Made by a program: the position numbers and the translations under genes. The notes below the pieces were generated by a model. It saw only the letters and a program-made list of their open reading frames with translations, did no database searches and had not been told where the DNA came from. From positions 1 to 31,256 of the forward strand of contig CALSCR010003351.1 of NCBI GenBank assembly GCA_943704495.1: DNA of 31,256 nt, read 5' to 3'. The stretch comes from Pigoraptor chileana. Its lineage: Eukaryota; Opisthokonta; Filasterea. Shown here piece by piece: positions 31,180 through 31,256 of this stretch; within the stretch, counting starts at the first letter, position 1; each line of letters opens with the position of its first letter.

Positions 31180-31256
31180 CTGCATGCACCAGGGAGTGGT
31201 ATTATAAGGGGATGTGTATATTTGGTTGTGGCAATGTGTGTGTGTAATGTGTGGGG

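Overview
This is nuclear DNA of a eukaryote, most likely a unicellular opisthokont or a close relative. Five genes contain or lie around GT-AG introns of about 60 to 345 bp. Genes sit densely on both strands, and many introns carry GT or CA dinucleotide tracts. The species cannot be named from the sequence. The family mix (a Mi-2/CHD3-type remodeler, an MLL5/Set3-type PHD-SET protein, an FLVCR-type carrier and a Net1/Dnt1-like nucleolar protein) points towards animals, fungi and their protist kin.

Layout from left to right. (1) Positions 578-12980, minus: one very large spliced gene of about 3,250 residues. It encodes a CHD-class chromatin remodeler with an extra HP1-like chromodomain, six PHD fingers, a repeat-rich linker, tandem chromodomains, the SNF2 motor, a DUF1087-like segment and four C-terminal C3H zinc modules of the KANSL2/INO80D type. 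I joined exons by hand, and every internal junction from the first chromodomain exon to the last zinc-module exon keeps phase. The true N-terminus and the last exon are unresolved. (2) A divergent intergenic region of about 970 bp carries two copies of TGATCACGTG. (3) Positions 13951-17762, plus: a ten-exon, 652-residue, 12-TM FLVCR-type transporter. (4) Positions 18232-19340, minus: three near-identical 5S rRNA genes at irregular spacing, beside a 63-bp tandem repeat. (5) Positions 20558-24742, plus: a three-exon, 1,309-residue PHD-SET protein of the MLL5/Set3 family. (6) Positions 25081-25926, minus: an intronless polytopic membrane protein with conserved-looking His/Asp residues. (7) Positions 26367-30377, plus: an eight-exon, roughly 907-residue Ser/Asp/Glu-rich nuclear protein with a Net1/Dnt1-like N-terminal domain and a DEK_C-like segment. 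(8) Positions 31009-31179 and beyond, minus: the last exon of a hotdog-fold thioesterase-like protein running off the right edge.

Three of the six protein genes are chromatin or nucleolar factors. The 5S genes add a Pol III component to a region otherwise transcribed by Pol II. The most unusual items are the domain architecture of the remodeler, the Net1-like plus DEK_C-like protein, and a tendency for introns to be GT-rich near the donor and CA-rich near the acceptor, so that some could fold on themselves.
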